The notes: generated by a model not told the origin, from the sequence alone. A stretch of 64,000 nt of DNA from Sphaerospermopsis torques-reginae ITEP-024 (GCF_019598945.1 NZ_CP080598.1:2108001-2172000), one strand, 5' to 3'; positions 1 through 9,459 are shown, numbered from the stretch's first letter. Program-made: numbers and translations.

Positions 1-1102
1 CTGCTAATTTGACATTTCTCGCGTGGACTTTAAGAATAGCTTCCCTACCAATTTTATCAGGTCTATCTACCACAATTTGCCGGTCAAAACGACCAGGACG
101 ACGCAACGCAGGATCAAGAACTTCAGGACGGTTAGTAGCAGCGATGATAATGACACCGGTGTTAGCATCAAAACCATCCATTTCTGTTAATAATTGGTTT
201 AATGTTTGTTCTCTTTCATCATTACCACCAACAAAACCACCAGCACCACCGCGAGATTTACCTAAAGCATCTAACTCATCAATGAAAACAATACAAGGTG
301 CTTGTTGTTTTGCTTGTTCAAATAAATCTCTAACTCTTGCAGCACCAACTCCTACAAATAATTCAATAAATTCAGAACCGGAAATACTAAAGAAAGGAAC
401 ACCTGCTTCACCAGCAATAGCTTTTGCTAATAATGTTTTACCAGTTCCTGGGGGTCCAACTAATAAGACACCTTTGGGAATTTTTGCTCCTAAATTTGTG
501 TATTTGCTGGCATTTTTTAAGAAATCAACTATTTCTTCTAATTCTGCTTTTGCTTCATCCACACCTGCAACATCTGGGAATTTTACCCCAGTGCTACCTT
601 CAGAATAAATCCGCGCTTTGCTTTTACCAACTGTTAATGCAGCAGGTCCTCCACCTTGACGACTCATTAAAAATGCCCAAATTCCAAAGAAAACTAAGGG
701 GGGAGCAACCCAACTTAATATAGTACCAATCCAAGCATTTTCATTTGGTGGTGGTGCGGCAAATTCTACATTATTTTCTCGCAGAATTTTGGGTAAATCT
801 AAATCAATAGCAACAGGTGTGGTTCTATATACTTGTTCTACTGTTTTACCTTCAGGATTTTCGGTTTTGATTGCGTATTCAATGCGATCGCTCCCCACTA
901 TTGCTTTATCGACTTTCCCTGCTTTTACCTGAGCAATAAAATCACTATAAGGAACTTGGGGTAATCGTGGTCCAAAAATACTGGGAACTATCAAATTCAG
1001 CAGCAATAACAAAGTTAGTAAAATTAAGAAGCTCCCACCAAACTGCCGAATTTTTGGCGTTTTCATTTTGTTCTGATTATTATTATTTGTTTCTACAGGC
1101 AT
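1..1102 (-). CDS. ftsH: ATP-dependent zinc metalloprotease FtsH (3' end outside window)
   Basis: Membrane-anchored AAA protease that degrades damaged or unassembled membrane proteins; in cyanobacteria this includes photosystem II subunits. About 367 codons of the N-terminal part are visible. A transmembrane segment lies near residues 19-38, a lumenal/periplasmic domain follows, and a second transmembrane segment lies near 120-140. The AAA module has Walker A GPPGTGKT (about residues 215-222), Walker [10 protein letters not shown] (about 270-278) and the second region of homology [18 protein letters not shown]. The HEXXH protease domain is beyond the left edge, so protease activity cannot be confirmed here. 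The ATG at 1102 is preceded by GAGG nine bases upstream. Family assignment is certain; which cyanobacterial FtsH paralogue it is cannot be decided. Confidence 0.97.
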   Translation of the reverse strand, partial: MPVETNNNNQNKMKTPKIRQFGGSFLILLTLLLLLNLIVPSIFGPRLPQVPYSDFIAQVKAGKVDKAIVGSDRIEYAIKTENPEGKTVEQVYRTTPVAIDLDLPKILRENNVEFAAPPPNENAWIGTILSWVAPPLVFFGIWAFLMSRQGGGPAALTVGKSKARIYSEGSTGVKFPDVAGVDEAKAELEEIVDFLKNASKYTNLGAKIPKGVLLVGPPGTGKTLLAKAIAGEAGVPFFSISGSEFIELFVGVGAARVRDLFEQAKQQAPCIVFIDELDALGKSRGGAGGFVGGNDEREQTLNQLLTEMDGFDANTGVIIIAATNRPEVLDPALRRPGRFDRQIVVDRPDKIGREAILKVHARNVKLA

Positions 1103-1140
1103 GATAATTTACCTCTATAAAATTTGCTCATTGGTAATGC

Positions 1141-1277
1141 TTCAATAATGGACAATTAACAATTACCGATCCTTTAAAGTCAGAGTCTTGAAAAAGCGGA
1201 ATCTTTGGCTTTTTACCCTTGAAAGGGGAGGTTTTAACCCTTGAATGAAACAATTATCAATTGTCAATTATCAATTT
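1141..1277. repeat. Dispersed repeat, copy A (partner at 61815-61970)
   Basis: This stretch fills most of the 437-base gap between ftsH and the next small gene. Read in reverse complement, 61815-61970 has the same order of blocks: an ATAATGGACAATTAACAA end, an AAAGTC(A/T)GAG core, a TTTGGCTTTTT block, GGGGAGGTTTTAA, and an AT-rich TCAATTGTCAATTATC end. The ends resemble each other in inverted orientation (CAATTG/AATTGTC motifs), as in miniature inverted-repeat elements. No gene is visible inside. Homology of the two copies is seen directly; mobility is inferred. Confidence 0.7.
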
Positions 1278-1539
1278 TGATCCTAATCTTGCTGCAAACT
1301 AACTTACCAATCTAAAAATAGCCGTAACTAGCAGAATTACTAGAGCATTTCCCAGAGAAAATTGGTATAATGCTAAAGCTATAGGTATTAATCTACCAAC
1401 TACATTCAGAGCTACTACGGTAGGAAGATGAACAAGTAAAGTTTTGTATCTGATTTCTATTGTAGAGAATGTAGAGAATCAATTTTCCAGTCTAAATTCG
1501 TGTATACCCTACCAAAAAAATGTGTATTCCCGCACTTTT

Positions 1540-1752
1540 ATGAAAAATCAACTATTCTTTTTGCTGAAACTACTTCTTTTGTCAACTGTCATCTCGTTTT
1601 TGATTAAGTATGCAGGACCAATGTTGTTAGTACCAGCCACATCATTAAACGCGCTCATTTTAGTTTTGTTGCCTACAGTAATTATGATAGCTCTCTTGCT
1701 TTGGCGAATGCCAGCACAAAAACAAAGTAGGGGCGAAGCATTCGGAAAATAG
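1540..1752 (+). CDS. Small hypothetical membrane protein
   Basis: About 70 residues starting MKNQLFFLLKLLLL, with two hydrophobic segments (roughly residues 4-24 and 33-53) and a short basic tail. The start is placed at the ATG at 1540 because the upstream in-frame extension (from 1444) is not hydrophobic and looks non-coding. I do not recognise the family. The last codons (QSRGEAFGK) are encoded by the left arm of a dispersed inverted-repeat element at 1731-1795, so the original C-terminus may have been replaced. It lies between ftsH and a transporter gene on opposite and same strands, with no evident operon partner. Function unknown. Confidence 0.55.
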   Translation: MKNQLFFLLKLLLLSTVISFLIKYAGPMLLVPATSLNALILVLLPTVIMIALLLWRMPAQKQSRGEAFGK

Positions 1753-1795
1753 CCTTGAACAAAAATCTATAATTGCTCATCCGAATGCTTCGCCC
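1731..1795. repeat. MITE-like inverted repeat (GGGCGAAGCATTCGG ends)
   Basis: A perfect 15-base inverted repeat, GGGCGAAGCATTCGG at 1731-1745 and its complement at 1781-1795, encloses about 35 AT-rich bases. A related element with the same arms and a different loop sits at 29185-29249. The left arm overlaps the 3' end of the small membrane-protein gene. Confidence 0.8.
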
Positions 1796-1951
1796 GTATA
1801 GCTTTTGAAAGCACAACTGCAAACGTAATATTTGATCATCTACCAATTCATCAAATATTCTGACTCCTGTACGGGTTTAGCAGTGTTAAACCCCTACTGA
1901 CTTTTAAATTACTACTAAAATTTCATCTCACCAAGGTTTGGGAGTTAATCT

Positions 1952-3091
1952 GTGAAACTGGGTCAATGGATAGGTTTAATCGCCTTAATTTTATCCTTAT
2001 ATATATTGTGGCAACTGCGGGAAGTGCTATTACTGATATTTGCTGCTGTTGTGTTAGCAACTACCTTAAATCGGTTAGCACGAACTTTCCAAAATTTAGG
2101 AATAAAACGCGGGTTTGCGGTTTTTTTGTCAGTGATGTTTTTTTTAGCGGGTGTAATAGGTTTTTTCTGGTTAATTGTGCCACCTTTTGCTCAACAATTT
2201 CAAGAATTAACATTGCGAGTTCCCCAAGGTTTTGAACGTCTTAATACTTGGATTGATGAACAGAGAACTCACATTCCTGAACAATTAGAAGTTTTTATTC
2301 CTGATATAAACAGTTTAGTTGCTGAAGCACAACCTTTAATTAATCGAGTATTAGGAAATTCTTTTGCTTTTGTTTCTGGTTCTTTGGTAATTGTCCTTAA
2401 TATTTTATTAGTTCTAGTTTTAACGGGGATGTTTTTAGCTAATCCTAGTGCTTATCGGAAAGTATTTGTGAGGCTATTTCCTTCATTTTATCGACGACGG
2501 GTAGAGGGAATTTTAAATCAATGTGAGATTTCCTTAGAAAGATGGGTATCGGGCGCTTTTATTGCTGTTTGTGTAGTAGGATTGATGAGCTTGATCGGCT
2601 TGTCAATGTTGGGTGTTAAAGCTGCTTTAGCTTTGGGAGTTTTGGCGGGTTTTATGAATTTAATTCCCAATTTGGGTCCAACAATGAGTGTAGTTCCAGC
2701 AATGGCGATCGCTCTTTTAGATAATCCTTGGAAACCTGTTTTTGTCTTAATTCTTTACTTTTTTATTCAACAAGCTGAGAGTAATTTTATCACACCTATA
2801 GTTATGGCGCATCAGGTGTCTTTACTACCAGCAGTAACTTTAATTTCTCAGTTGTTTTTTGTGACCTTTTTTGGCTTTTTAGGATTATTTTTGGCATTAC
2901 CTTTAACCGTTGTTGCTAAAATTTGGGTACAAGAAGTCTTAGTTAAAGATGTCTTGGATGAGTGGAAACATAATCATCATAATCATCATGTAGAAAATCA
3001 ATTAGTCATGATTGCTGAATCTTCTGATATTAATGAAACTGAGGAAATAGAAGAGACAAATAATGATGAAGATTCATCACCAGCGAGTTAA
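1952..3091 (+). CDS. AI-2E family transporter (PerM-like), first copy
   Basis: Polytopic inner-membrane protein of 379 residues belonging to the AI-2E exporter/PerM family, whose members have been linked to autoinducer export or ion antiport; the substrate here is unknown. Seen: hydrophobic segments near residues 5-45, 58-78, 140-165, 200-240 and 255-330; the family-typical GFMNLIPNLGPTMSVVPA segment (about 235-252); and a C-terminal cytosolic tail with a His/Asn-rich stretch (HNHHNHH) followed by an acidic end. The start is a GTG at 1952. A second family member is at 49295-50392, with limited similarity. It is flanked by ftsH (divergent) and a pentapeptide gene (convergent). Confidence 0.85.
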   Translation: MKLGQWIGLIALILSLYILWQLREVLLLIFAAVVLATTLNRLARTFQNLGIKRGFAVFLSVMFFLAGVIGFFWLIVPPFAQQFQELTLRVPQGFERLNTWIDEQRTHIPEQLEVFIPDINSLVAEAQPLINRVLGNSFAFVSGSLVIVLNILLVLVLTGMFLANPSAYRKVFVRLFPSFYRRRVEGILNQCEISLERWVSGAFIAVCVVGLMSLIGLSMLGVKAALALGVLAGFMNLIPNLGPTMSVVPAMAIALLDNPWKPVFVLILYFFIQQAESNFITPIVMAHQVSLLPAVTLISQLFFVTFFGFLGLFLALPLTVVAKIWVQEVLVKDVLDEWKHNHHNHHVENQLVMIAESSDINETEEIEETNNDEDSSPAS

Positions 3092-3201
3092 AATAAAAAT
3101 GTGAGATTTTTGTTTGGTATTTTTTTAGTAGGCGATCGCACTTATTTTGATGATTAAATTTGATGATTAGCGATCGCTCTTTTTATCAATCTCTTTATTT
3201 T

Positions 3202-5028
3202 CTAATCATGGGTTGTTCCATCTGGCATTATTGCACCAGTAAGATTTGCATCTTCTAAATTTGCACCGCTAATATTGGCATCTTTTAAGTTAGCATTCTC
3301 TAGATTAGCATCACTCAAATCTGCACCACGCAAGTCAGCAGAACTTAGATTTACCCCACTTAAATCTTCGTTAGCTAAAGCAGCACCACAAAGATTTGCT
3401 TGACTCAAATTTGCACCATTAAATGTCACATATTCAATAGTTGCACCTATGAAATTGACACGATTTAAATCAGCACCTGCAAGATTTGTATTTTGTAAAG
3501 TTGCTTCAGTTAAATTTGCTTGACTTAATTGAGCAGCACTTAAATTAGTGTCTGATAAATTTACCTGATTTAAGTTTGCTCCTATCAAATTCGCCGCAGT
3601 GAGATTTGCGTCTTCAAGGGTTGCTTGACTTAAATTAGCTCCATTTAATTTTGCAGATGATAAATTGACATTATTCAAGTTTGCACCCGCAAGATTAGCA
3701 TTTTGTAGCGATACACCTGGAGCAATAACATAAGCTCCTGATGTAGTCGGATTAAAACCTGTGGGAAAGATGGTTGATCTATCATAATAGCTGTATTGCA
3801 AATTTGTTTCCTGAAGATTTGCACCCTCAAGATTTGCTTCCAAAAGATTAGTATGACTCAAAATTGCATTACTTAAATTTGCTCTTATCAACTTTGCTCT
3901 CCGCAAATTTACACCACTTAAATTTGCTCCACTCAGATTAGCTAAACTGAGATTTACGTCATAATCTAAAATGGCTTTACTGAGATTAGCTTCACTCAAA
4001 TTACCCTCGCGTAAAGATGCTCCAGTCAAATCAGTTTCACGTAAATTAGCTTTTTTCAGATTTGCTTTATCTAGTTTTACTGAACTGAGATTTGCTTTGT
4101 AAAGATAGGCATTCTCTAGGTTAGCTTCTGTCAATTTTGCATTATATAAGTGAGCTTCTCTGATATCAGCTTCTCTAAGATTTGCATGAGTTAAATTTGC
4201 ATAACGCAAGTCAGCTTTACTTAAATTAGCACCACTTAAATTAGCTTGACTTAAATTTACGCTAGATAAATCAGCATTAGTTAAATTTGCTCCTCTCAGA
4301 TTTGCACCACTCAAATTTACATTGATCCAGTTGACATTGTTTAAAATTGCATTTGTAAAATTAGCTTGACTGAGGTTAACTTCATTTGCTAGAGTTTCTT
4401 CACTCAAATCTACACCAGCTAAATTAATTCCTGTAAAATCCCGTTCTCCAGCTTGATACCTTTGCCAAAACTCCTCTGCATTAACAGGAATATCCTGATA
4501 ATCTTCCTCATCTGCATAGATCCTATTAACTAACCACATCACCCTTTCAATCTTAAATTCTAAATCATTGAAATTTCTGCTATCTTCCGTTTCCTCAACA
4601 ACTATATCAACTTCCTTTTCTTCCTCACTCTCACCAACATCAATATATTCAACTTCACCTGCTTTTTCTATCAACTCACCTTGATTTTGTTGTTTATCTA
4701 CCCTTTCAAAAAACTGTTTTACTATTTCTGCATCATCTAAAATTTTCACCTCAGTTGAATTTTCACCATCCTGTAAATTTTCACTTCCATTAGATGACTC
4801 ATTTAGACGCTGTTGTAAATCAGCAACTTGAGCAGTTAAATTAACTATCTCTTGTTGCAAATTTTGAACTTGTAATAATTCAGGTCTATTATTAAATTCC
4901 TGTTTCAATTCATCAAAATACTGTTTTAACCAAGCAATATTTTTTCGTCTTAGTTCCTGTTCCCGTTCAACCTGAGAAATTCGCTCTGCTAAAGCTGCTA
5001 AACTTAGTTCTGAATTTGAATTAGTCAT
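3202..5028 (-). CDS. Coiled-coil pentapeptide-repeat protein
   Basis: A 608-residue protein with three parts. Residues about 5-75 form a heptad-rich coiled coil (ISQVEREQELRRKN and LQQEIVNLTAQVADLQQRLN). An acidic linker covers about 85-150. From about 195 to the end run many A(N/D)LXX pentapeptides, expected to fold as a right-handed quadrilateral beta helix. One break, near residues 425-450, contains PTGFNPTTSGAYVIAPGV. No enzymatic domain or signal peptide is visible. The ATG at 5028 has GAGG ten bases upstream; a GTG at 5043 is an alternative. Pentapeptide proteins are abundant in cyanobacteria and mostly of unknown role; the coiled coil suggests oligomerisation or partner binding (inference). 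Confidence 0.85.
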   Translation of the reverse strand: MTNSNSELSLAALAERISQVEREQELRRKNIAWLKQYFDELKQEFNNRPELLQVQNLQQEIVNLTAQVADLQQRLNESSNGSENLQDGENSTEVKILDDAEIVKQFFERVDKQQNQGELIEKAGEVEYIDVGESEEEKEVDIVVEETEDSRNFNDLEFKIERVMWLVNRIYADEEDYQDIPVNAEEFWQRYQAGERDFTGINLAGVDLSEETLANEVNLSQANFTNAILNNVNWINVNLSGANLRGANLTNADLSSVNLSQANLSGANLSKADLRYANLTHANLREADIREAHLYNAKLTEANLENAYLYKANLSSVKLDKANLKKANLRETDLTGASLREGNLSEANLSKAILDYDVNLSLANLSGANLSGVNLRRAKLIRANLSNAILSHTNLLEANLEGANLQETNLQYSYYDRSTIFPTGFNPTTSGAYVIAPGVSLQNANLAGANLNNVNLSSAKLNGANLSQATLEDANLTAANLIGANLNQVNLSDTNLSAAQLSQANLTEATLQNTNLAGADLNRVNFIGATIEYVTFNGANLSQANLCGAALANEDLSGVNLSSADLRGADLSDANLENANLKDANISGANLEDANLTGAIMPDGTTHD

Positions 5029-5326
5029 AAATCTTAGCCTCACTGTCTTTTACCTGTATTTACAGGTTTCCCAAAATCAAGGATAAACTAACAACAGCAG
5101 GATATAAATTTTTGTGATTTTTCCTAACTATATCATTATATTTATTAGGTATCGGTTTTCTCTCAAAAATCATCTGCGTTTATCTGCGTCCATCTGCGTT
5201 TAATTATTAAATCTTGTACCTCACTTGAATGGTAATTGCTATAATAAACAACAAACAACAACAAACCAGATAGATTTTAGATTTCAGAAATTAATCCAAA
5301 ATCCAAAATCTAAAATCCAAAATTAA

Positions 5327-6433
5327 TTAAGCTGCTTGTGGCTGAACTAAATTTTCAATTCCTTGAACAACAGTAGCAGATTCAATTTTGTCACCTGCTT
5401 TAAGCTTATCTAAAATCTCCTTACCTTCAGTCAGATAACCAAAAACAGAATAGCGACCATCTAAAAGATTACGTCCAGCAGGAGTTAATTCTGGTTCAAA
5501 TAAAAAGAAGAAAACTTGAGAAGAACCACCATCTACATTACCTTCAGGACGTGCCATTGCTAAAGCACCAAAAGAAGAAAAAGGTAATACTGGCATATCA
5601 AGATAACGTCCAGCATCTTCCAAAGTAATACCATAAGTTGGTTCTTTGTCGCCTTCTACCAAAATTTCTAAAGGAATAGCCCGATATTTACCAGTTGCAG
5701 GATCAATAAAACCGACTTCTTTACCTTCAGGATCTCCTGTTTGTAATACATAAGATTCTTCAGAACGGGTAAATTCTAAACCGTTATAAAAACCCCGTTG
5801 CACCAAGTCGACAAAATTACCAGCAGTCACCGGGGCGCTATAACCATCTACAACTACAGTCAGATCCCCTTTATTGGTTTTTATGGCAATAGTAGCGCGG
5901 CCTTTAAGTTGAGGTAAATTACTAAACTTAGCAGGAACTTCAAAAGGAAATTCTGTCACCATTGACTCTTCCAGCAAAGTCACAAGATTGAGTAATTTCG
6001 CTCTGCCTTCAAGAATAGGGTCCTTTTGTTTGTTGTTAACTACTTCTTGCAATTCTCCAATGCCAGATTTTAACTCAGCAATCCAAGCTTCGGCTTGGGG
6101 TTGGCGTTCTGCGGGAACGCTTGTTAAGATTTGGGAAGGTTTATCGAGAATCCGCGAAGCTTGGCTGAGGTCTCTGGAAACCGCAGCCCATCGCTTATTG
6201 GCACGTAGTTGATTAGAAATATCTTCTAAACTAGCTTGCAGTTTGCGTACTGGTTGATTATCAATGGGCAGTGCATACCGTAACAAAGCTTTACCGTCAG
6301 TGATAGCGTTACCAGATGGCAGGGCTGCATAACTAAAGGAAGTCCACCCAGCAGTGCTGATGCCTACAAGTATTGTTACCAGCAGCATGGTCTTGAGGCT
6401 GTATTTCAGCCAGGATTTTATGAAGTTAAACAT
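5327..6433 (-). CDS. Thylakoid-lumen peptidyl-prolyl isomerase, TLP40/CYP38 type
   Basis: A 368-residue exported protein. A basic N-terminus and hydrophobic core (about residues 15-35) end in an AXA-like site (SYAALP), consistent with a signal peptide. An all-helical N-terminal domain (about 40-165) precedes a divergent cyclophilin domain (about 175-360) containing TAGNFVDLVQRGFYNGLEF and a GGSSQVFFFLFEPELTPAG region. This two-domain layout is that of plant TLP40/CYP38, which is needed for photosystem II assembly and is often poor in isomerase activity. The start is placed at the ATG at 6433, just before the signal peptide; the upstream in-frame extension to 6493 is unlikely. Downstream is a heptamer-repeat tract; upstream is divergent efp. 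Confidence 0.9.
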   Translation of the reverse strand: MFNFIKSWLKYSLKTMLLVTILVGISTAGWTSFSYAALPSGNAITDGKALLRYALPIDNQPVRKLQASLEDISNQLRANKRWAAVSRDLSQASRILDKPSQILTSVPAERQPQAEAWIAELKSGIGELQEVVNNKQKDPILEGRAKLLNLVTLLEESMVTEFPFEVPAKFSNLPQLKGRATIAIKTNKGDLTVVVDGYSAPVTAGNFVDLVQRGFYNGLEFTRSEESYVLQTGDPEGKEVGFIDPATGKYRAIPLEILVEGDKEPTYGITLEDAGRYLDMPVLPFSSFGALAMARPEGNVDGGSSQVFFFLFEPELTPAGRNLLDGRYSVFGYLTEGKEILDKLKAGDKIESATVVQGIENLVQPQAA

Positions 6434-6514
6434 GGAATTTCTCAAATGCAGCATCAAATTGTTAACTGTATGAACTGGGAAGTAACCCATCATTCATCTT
6501 CCCATATTGCGGAT

Positions 6515-6612
6515 TGGTAATGGGTAATGGGTAATTGGTAATGGGTAATTGGGTTATTTACCTTCCCTATTCCCTATTCCCTATTCCCTATTCCCTGTTA
6601 CCTGTTCCCTGT
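6515..6612. repeat. Short tandem heptamer repeats (TAATGGG / TTCCCTA)
   Basis: Two heptamer tracts lie in the divergent spacer between the cyclophilin gene and efp: repeated TAATGGG-type units, then repeated TTCCCTA-type units. They are typical cyanobacterial short tandemly repeated repetitive sequences and leave little room for a conventional upstream region of efp. Confidence 0.8.
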
Positions 6613-6673
6613 TGCCTGTTCCCTAATTACAGGTACAATAAATGCCGACTATCTTCCAAAATTTGCAAGTTTC

Positions 6674-7231
6674 ATGATCTCTAGTAATGACTTTCGACCC
6701 GGTGTTTCTATCGTCCTAGACGGGTCTGTATGGCGAGTAGTAGAATTCCTCCACGTTAAACCCGGTAAAGGTTCTGCTTTCGTAAGAACTAAATTAAAAA
6801 ACGTCCAAAATGGCAACGTGGTAGAAAAAACCTTCCGGGCTGGGGAAACTGTACCCCAAGCCACCTTAGAAAAAAGCACGATGCAACATACCTATAAAGA
6901 AGGTGAAGAATTCATCTTTATGGATATGGAAACTTATGAAGAAGGTAGATTAAGTGCTGCACAAATTGGCGATCGCGTTAAGTACCTCAAAGAAGGTATG
7001 GAAGTTAACGTTATTCGCTGGGGCGAACAAGTGCTAGAAGTTGAACTACCTAATTCTGTAGTTCTAGAAGTTGTGCAAACTGATCCTGGTGTTAAAGGTG
7101 ATACTGCTACAGGTGGTACTAAACCAGCAATAGTAGAAACTGGCGCACAGGTAATGGTTCCCCTGTTTATTTCTCAAGGTGAACGGATCAAGATAGATAC
7201 CAGAGAAGATAAATATTTAGGCAGGGAATAA
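6674..7231 (+). CDS. efp: Translation elongation factor P
   Basis: A 185-residue cytosolic protein with the standard EF-P length and three-beta-barrel layout; it relieves ribosome stalling at polyproline stretches. The domain I loop reads KPGKGSAF, with Lys32 at the position that is post-translationally modified in many bacteria. The C-terminal OB domain ends [21 protein letters not shown], as in the family. Start is ATG at 6674. It lies 179 bases upstream of accB on the same strand, an arrangement known in cyanobacteria and other bacteria. Confidence 0.98.
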   Translation: MISSNDFRPGVSIVLDGSVWRVVEFLHVKPGKGSAFVRTKLKNVQNGNVVEKTFRAGETVPQATLEKSTMQHTYKEGEEFIFMDMETYEEGRLSAAQIGDRVKYLKEGMEVNVIRWGEQVLEVELPNSVVLEVVQTDPGVKGDTATGGTKPAIVETGAQVMVPLFISQGERIKIDTREDKYLGRE

Positions 7232-7410
7232 GCCGCTTTTTTGTGGATCTCCCAGATTGCTCGCTCAATTTCTAGCCCTTATCATCCAGCGAGGTAGGAG
7301 AAATGAACAATCTCCCGTAATACCCGGAAATCACACCAAATTTCTTGGTATTACCTCCTGAATGGGAGAATAAGATTCTGATTTACGGTTAGGTCGAGGT
7401 AAAAAATACT

Positions 7411-7938
7411 GTGCCATTAGATTTTAATGAAATCCGCCAACTATTAGCTACTATTGCACAAACTGATATTACCGAAGTATCACTGAAAAGCGATGACTTT
7501 GAGCTAACAGTGCGTAAAGGTGGAAATAATTCTGTACTGTCGGTAAGTCAAGCTCAGTTAGGTGCTATGGTTGCTCCAGGATTGACACCTGCACCCGCAA
7601 CTCAAACAGCACCCATACAACTACCAGAAATAGCTCCAAGTCGTGATAATTCGGCTACAGCACAATCACCTTTAGCTGTTAATACCGCAGCCTCTCGATT
7701 TGTCGAAGTCCAGTCTCCGATGGTGGGGACCTTTTATCGCGCACCCGCACCAGGTGAAGCGCCATTTGTGGAAGTGGGCGATCGCGTTAAAGTAGGTCAA
7801 TCAGTTTGCATCATTGAAGCTATGAAACTGATGAACGAAATTGAAGCTGAAGTCTCTGGACAAGTGATGGAAATTCTCGTTCAAAATGGCGAACCTGTTG
7901 AATATGGTCAACCTTTAATGCGAATTAATCCAGATTAA
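7411..7938 (+). CDS. accB: Biotin carboxyl carrier protein of acetyl-CoA carboxylase
   Basis: A 175-residue carrier subunit that delivers carboxybiotin between biotin carboxylase and carboxyltransferase in fatty-acid synthesis. An N-terminal domain (about 1-45) is followed by an Ala/Pro/Gln-rich linker (about 55-95) and the biotinyl domain (about 98-174). The biotinylated lysine is Lys139 in the EAMKLMNE motif. Start is GTG at 7411 with GAGG about nine bases upstream. It follows efp. Downstream, a CAGCAGT-type repeat tract begins within a few bases of the stop. Confidence 0.98.
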   Translation: MPLDFNEIRQLLATIAQTDITEVSLKSDDFELTVRKGGNNSVLSVSQAQLGAMVAPGLTPAPATQTAPIQLPEIAPSRDNSATAQSPLAVNTAASRFVEVQSPMVGTFYRAPAPGEAPFVEVGDRVKVGQSVCIIEAMKLMNEIEAEVSGQVMEILVQNGEPVEYGQPLMRINPD

Positions 7939-7944
7939 TTATAG

Positions 7945-8187
7945 CAGCAGTCAGCAGTCAGCAGTCAGCAGTTCCAGGAGTCAGCAGGAAAAACCTGTTG
8001 TAGTCGGAGTTTGATTATCAATTGATGTCCTCATCATCCTGTTCATTGTTATGTTAACGACTATTTGCGATCGCTGCGCTACAACTGGAAAACAAGTTGA
8101 TCAAAATTAGTCAGTTGTCCTTTGTCAGTTGTTTTTGTTCTGGAAAAATCATTAACTACTGACTACTGACTACTGACTACTGACTAA
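7945..8187. repeat. Heptamer tracts downstream of accB
   Basis: CAGCAGT-type units (about 7945-7985) and TGACTAC-type units (about 8152-8187) fill most of the convergent gap between accB and the GerMN gene. A HIP1 site lies between them. No hairpin with a T-run that would mark a clear terminator is seen. Confidence 0.7.
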
Positions 8188-8798
8188 AGAGGATAATTTT
8201 CATTAAAGCTTTTACGGGTGAGTGGTTGTTCTATTTCCACACCTTCACCACCTAAAACTTCCAAGGGCTTACCATCAACTTCAATGTAAACTTTGGCGTT
8301 AGGATTTAAAGAAGTAGCAGTATAGACAACCTGCCCTACACGGCCAACCATTGAAGCACTACCCCCACCACTGGTAAAATCTTCTGATAAATTAACGTGG
8401 ACTTCATTATTGTCAGTTGTCAAACCTAGCAGTTTAGTACCTTGAGGAATGGTTGTTGAGTCTGTTCCTTCTGTTGGACCTGCTAACAAAGTTTCAAAAG
8501 CAGCTTCTAAAGCTTGGTTAGGTTGTGCAGCAGCAATTTTTATCGGCTGAGGAACTAATTCAAAGCTTGTTTCCGTTGGTTTGAGCCAATATATATTAGC
8601 AGTTTCTTCTTTCCCCGGCTGGGTAGTTAATGGCTGTTGTGGTTGTTTAATGCTTTGAGAGGGGTTTCCTGGTATGGGAGTTTGAGGAGTTTGGGAAGTC
8701 AACCAAGCTACCCCACCACTTACCGCTACCACCGCCGCTGAGACGGCCGCTATGACACCGGAAGAAATATTACGATTAGTTCTTTGTTGTTCATTCAT
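8184..8798 (-). CDS. GerMN domain-containing exported protein
   Basis: A 204-residue protein with an N-terminal hydrophobic anchor (about residues 13-33), a Pro/Gln/Thr-rich linker (about 35-65) and a GerMN domain (about 70-190). Typical GerMN segments are IYWLKPTETSFELVP, AFETLLAGPTEG, LLGLTTDNNEVHVNLSEDF and GRVGQVVYTATSLNPNAKV. GerMN is a small alpha/beta fold first seen in the sporulation protein GerM. In cyanobacteria it is exported and possibly cell-wall related (inference). Start is ATG at 8798. No operon partner is visible. Confidence 0.85.
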   Translation of the reverse strand: MNEQQRTNRNISSGVIAAVSAAVVAVSGGVAWLTSQTPQTPIPGNPSQSIKQPQQPLTTQPGKEETANIYWLKPTETSFELVPQPIKIAAAQPNQALEAAFETLLAGPTEGTDSTTIPQGTKLLGLTTDNNEVHVNLSEDFTSGGGSASMVGRVGQVVYTATSLNPNAKVYIEVDGKPLEVLGGEGVEIEQPLTRKSFNENYPL

Positions 8799-9151
8799 AT
8801 ATAAAACCTACTTGACAAAGGGCTGAAATAGTGTTATCGACGAGAGGAGCAGCCTGGTTAAAGACGATACGGATGCTGGGGGGTTTCTTAAAAATTTAGA
8901 GATGCCTTAATTATTTGAAAATTCTGCTGACTTTGTATTTTTCCCGTTTCCGCAATTTATCATCCTGCACCCAACTTTATCTCATCTTTAATTTTAGGTT
9001 CACATTTCTAGACCGTCACATCAACTTTAATGTCAATCTCAACAATTCTTGAAATACGCACGCTTACAGGATAGATAGGTAAAATTATATTTCCATAAGT
9101 CAGTGTACAGTAACTATAAGTAAGTAGGTTTAATTAATTCTTAGATAGTGG

Positions 9152-9170
9152 AACAGGCTTCTAGCCTGTT
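9152..9170. repeat. Small palindromic repeat (AACAGGC/GCCTGTT)
   Basis: A perfect 7-base inverted repeat with a 5-base loop lies inside the 786-base gene-free stretch 8799-9584. It is an isolated RNA hairpin or dispersed repeat and is not followed by a T-run. Apart from this and the element at 9279-9459, I see no gene in that stretch. Confidence 0.5.
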
Positions 9171-9278
9171 GACGGGCAAGATCCCCATCCCACATTTTAT
9201 ATTTAATTGTAACCGACTACTTACTTGTCTGTATTTTTGCTTGCTCCTTGAATCTGTTATTTAATATCTTTAATATAT

Positions 9279-9459
9279 TTAGGACTTACGCACTGTACAA
9301 ATTACCCATCATGTGTATGAACGATATTTGGTTGTTTCAGGCTTTTGGTGATTAACTTCCGATCAATAGCGATCGCTCAAAAATTATCAAACAATCACGT
9401 GAAAATGCCCGAAATCCATACCTCATATTTGGTTGATCCTGTCAATGCGTAAGTCCTAA
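9279..9459. mobile_element. MITE with 14-base terminal inverted repeats
   Basis: TTAGGACTTACGCA at 9279-9292 is matched by its exact complement at 9446-9459. The 181-base interior has no ORF and contains a HIP1 site. The ends carry TA, fitting TA-targeting IS630/mariner-type transposases, although this terminal repeat differs from that of the IS630-like element at 22781-23676. Confidence 0.75.

Noticed and set aside
9-723. Plus-strand open frames across the first 700 bases
   Set aside because: The minus strand encodes the FtsH AAA domain with all motifs; the plus-strand frames are antisense shadows.
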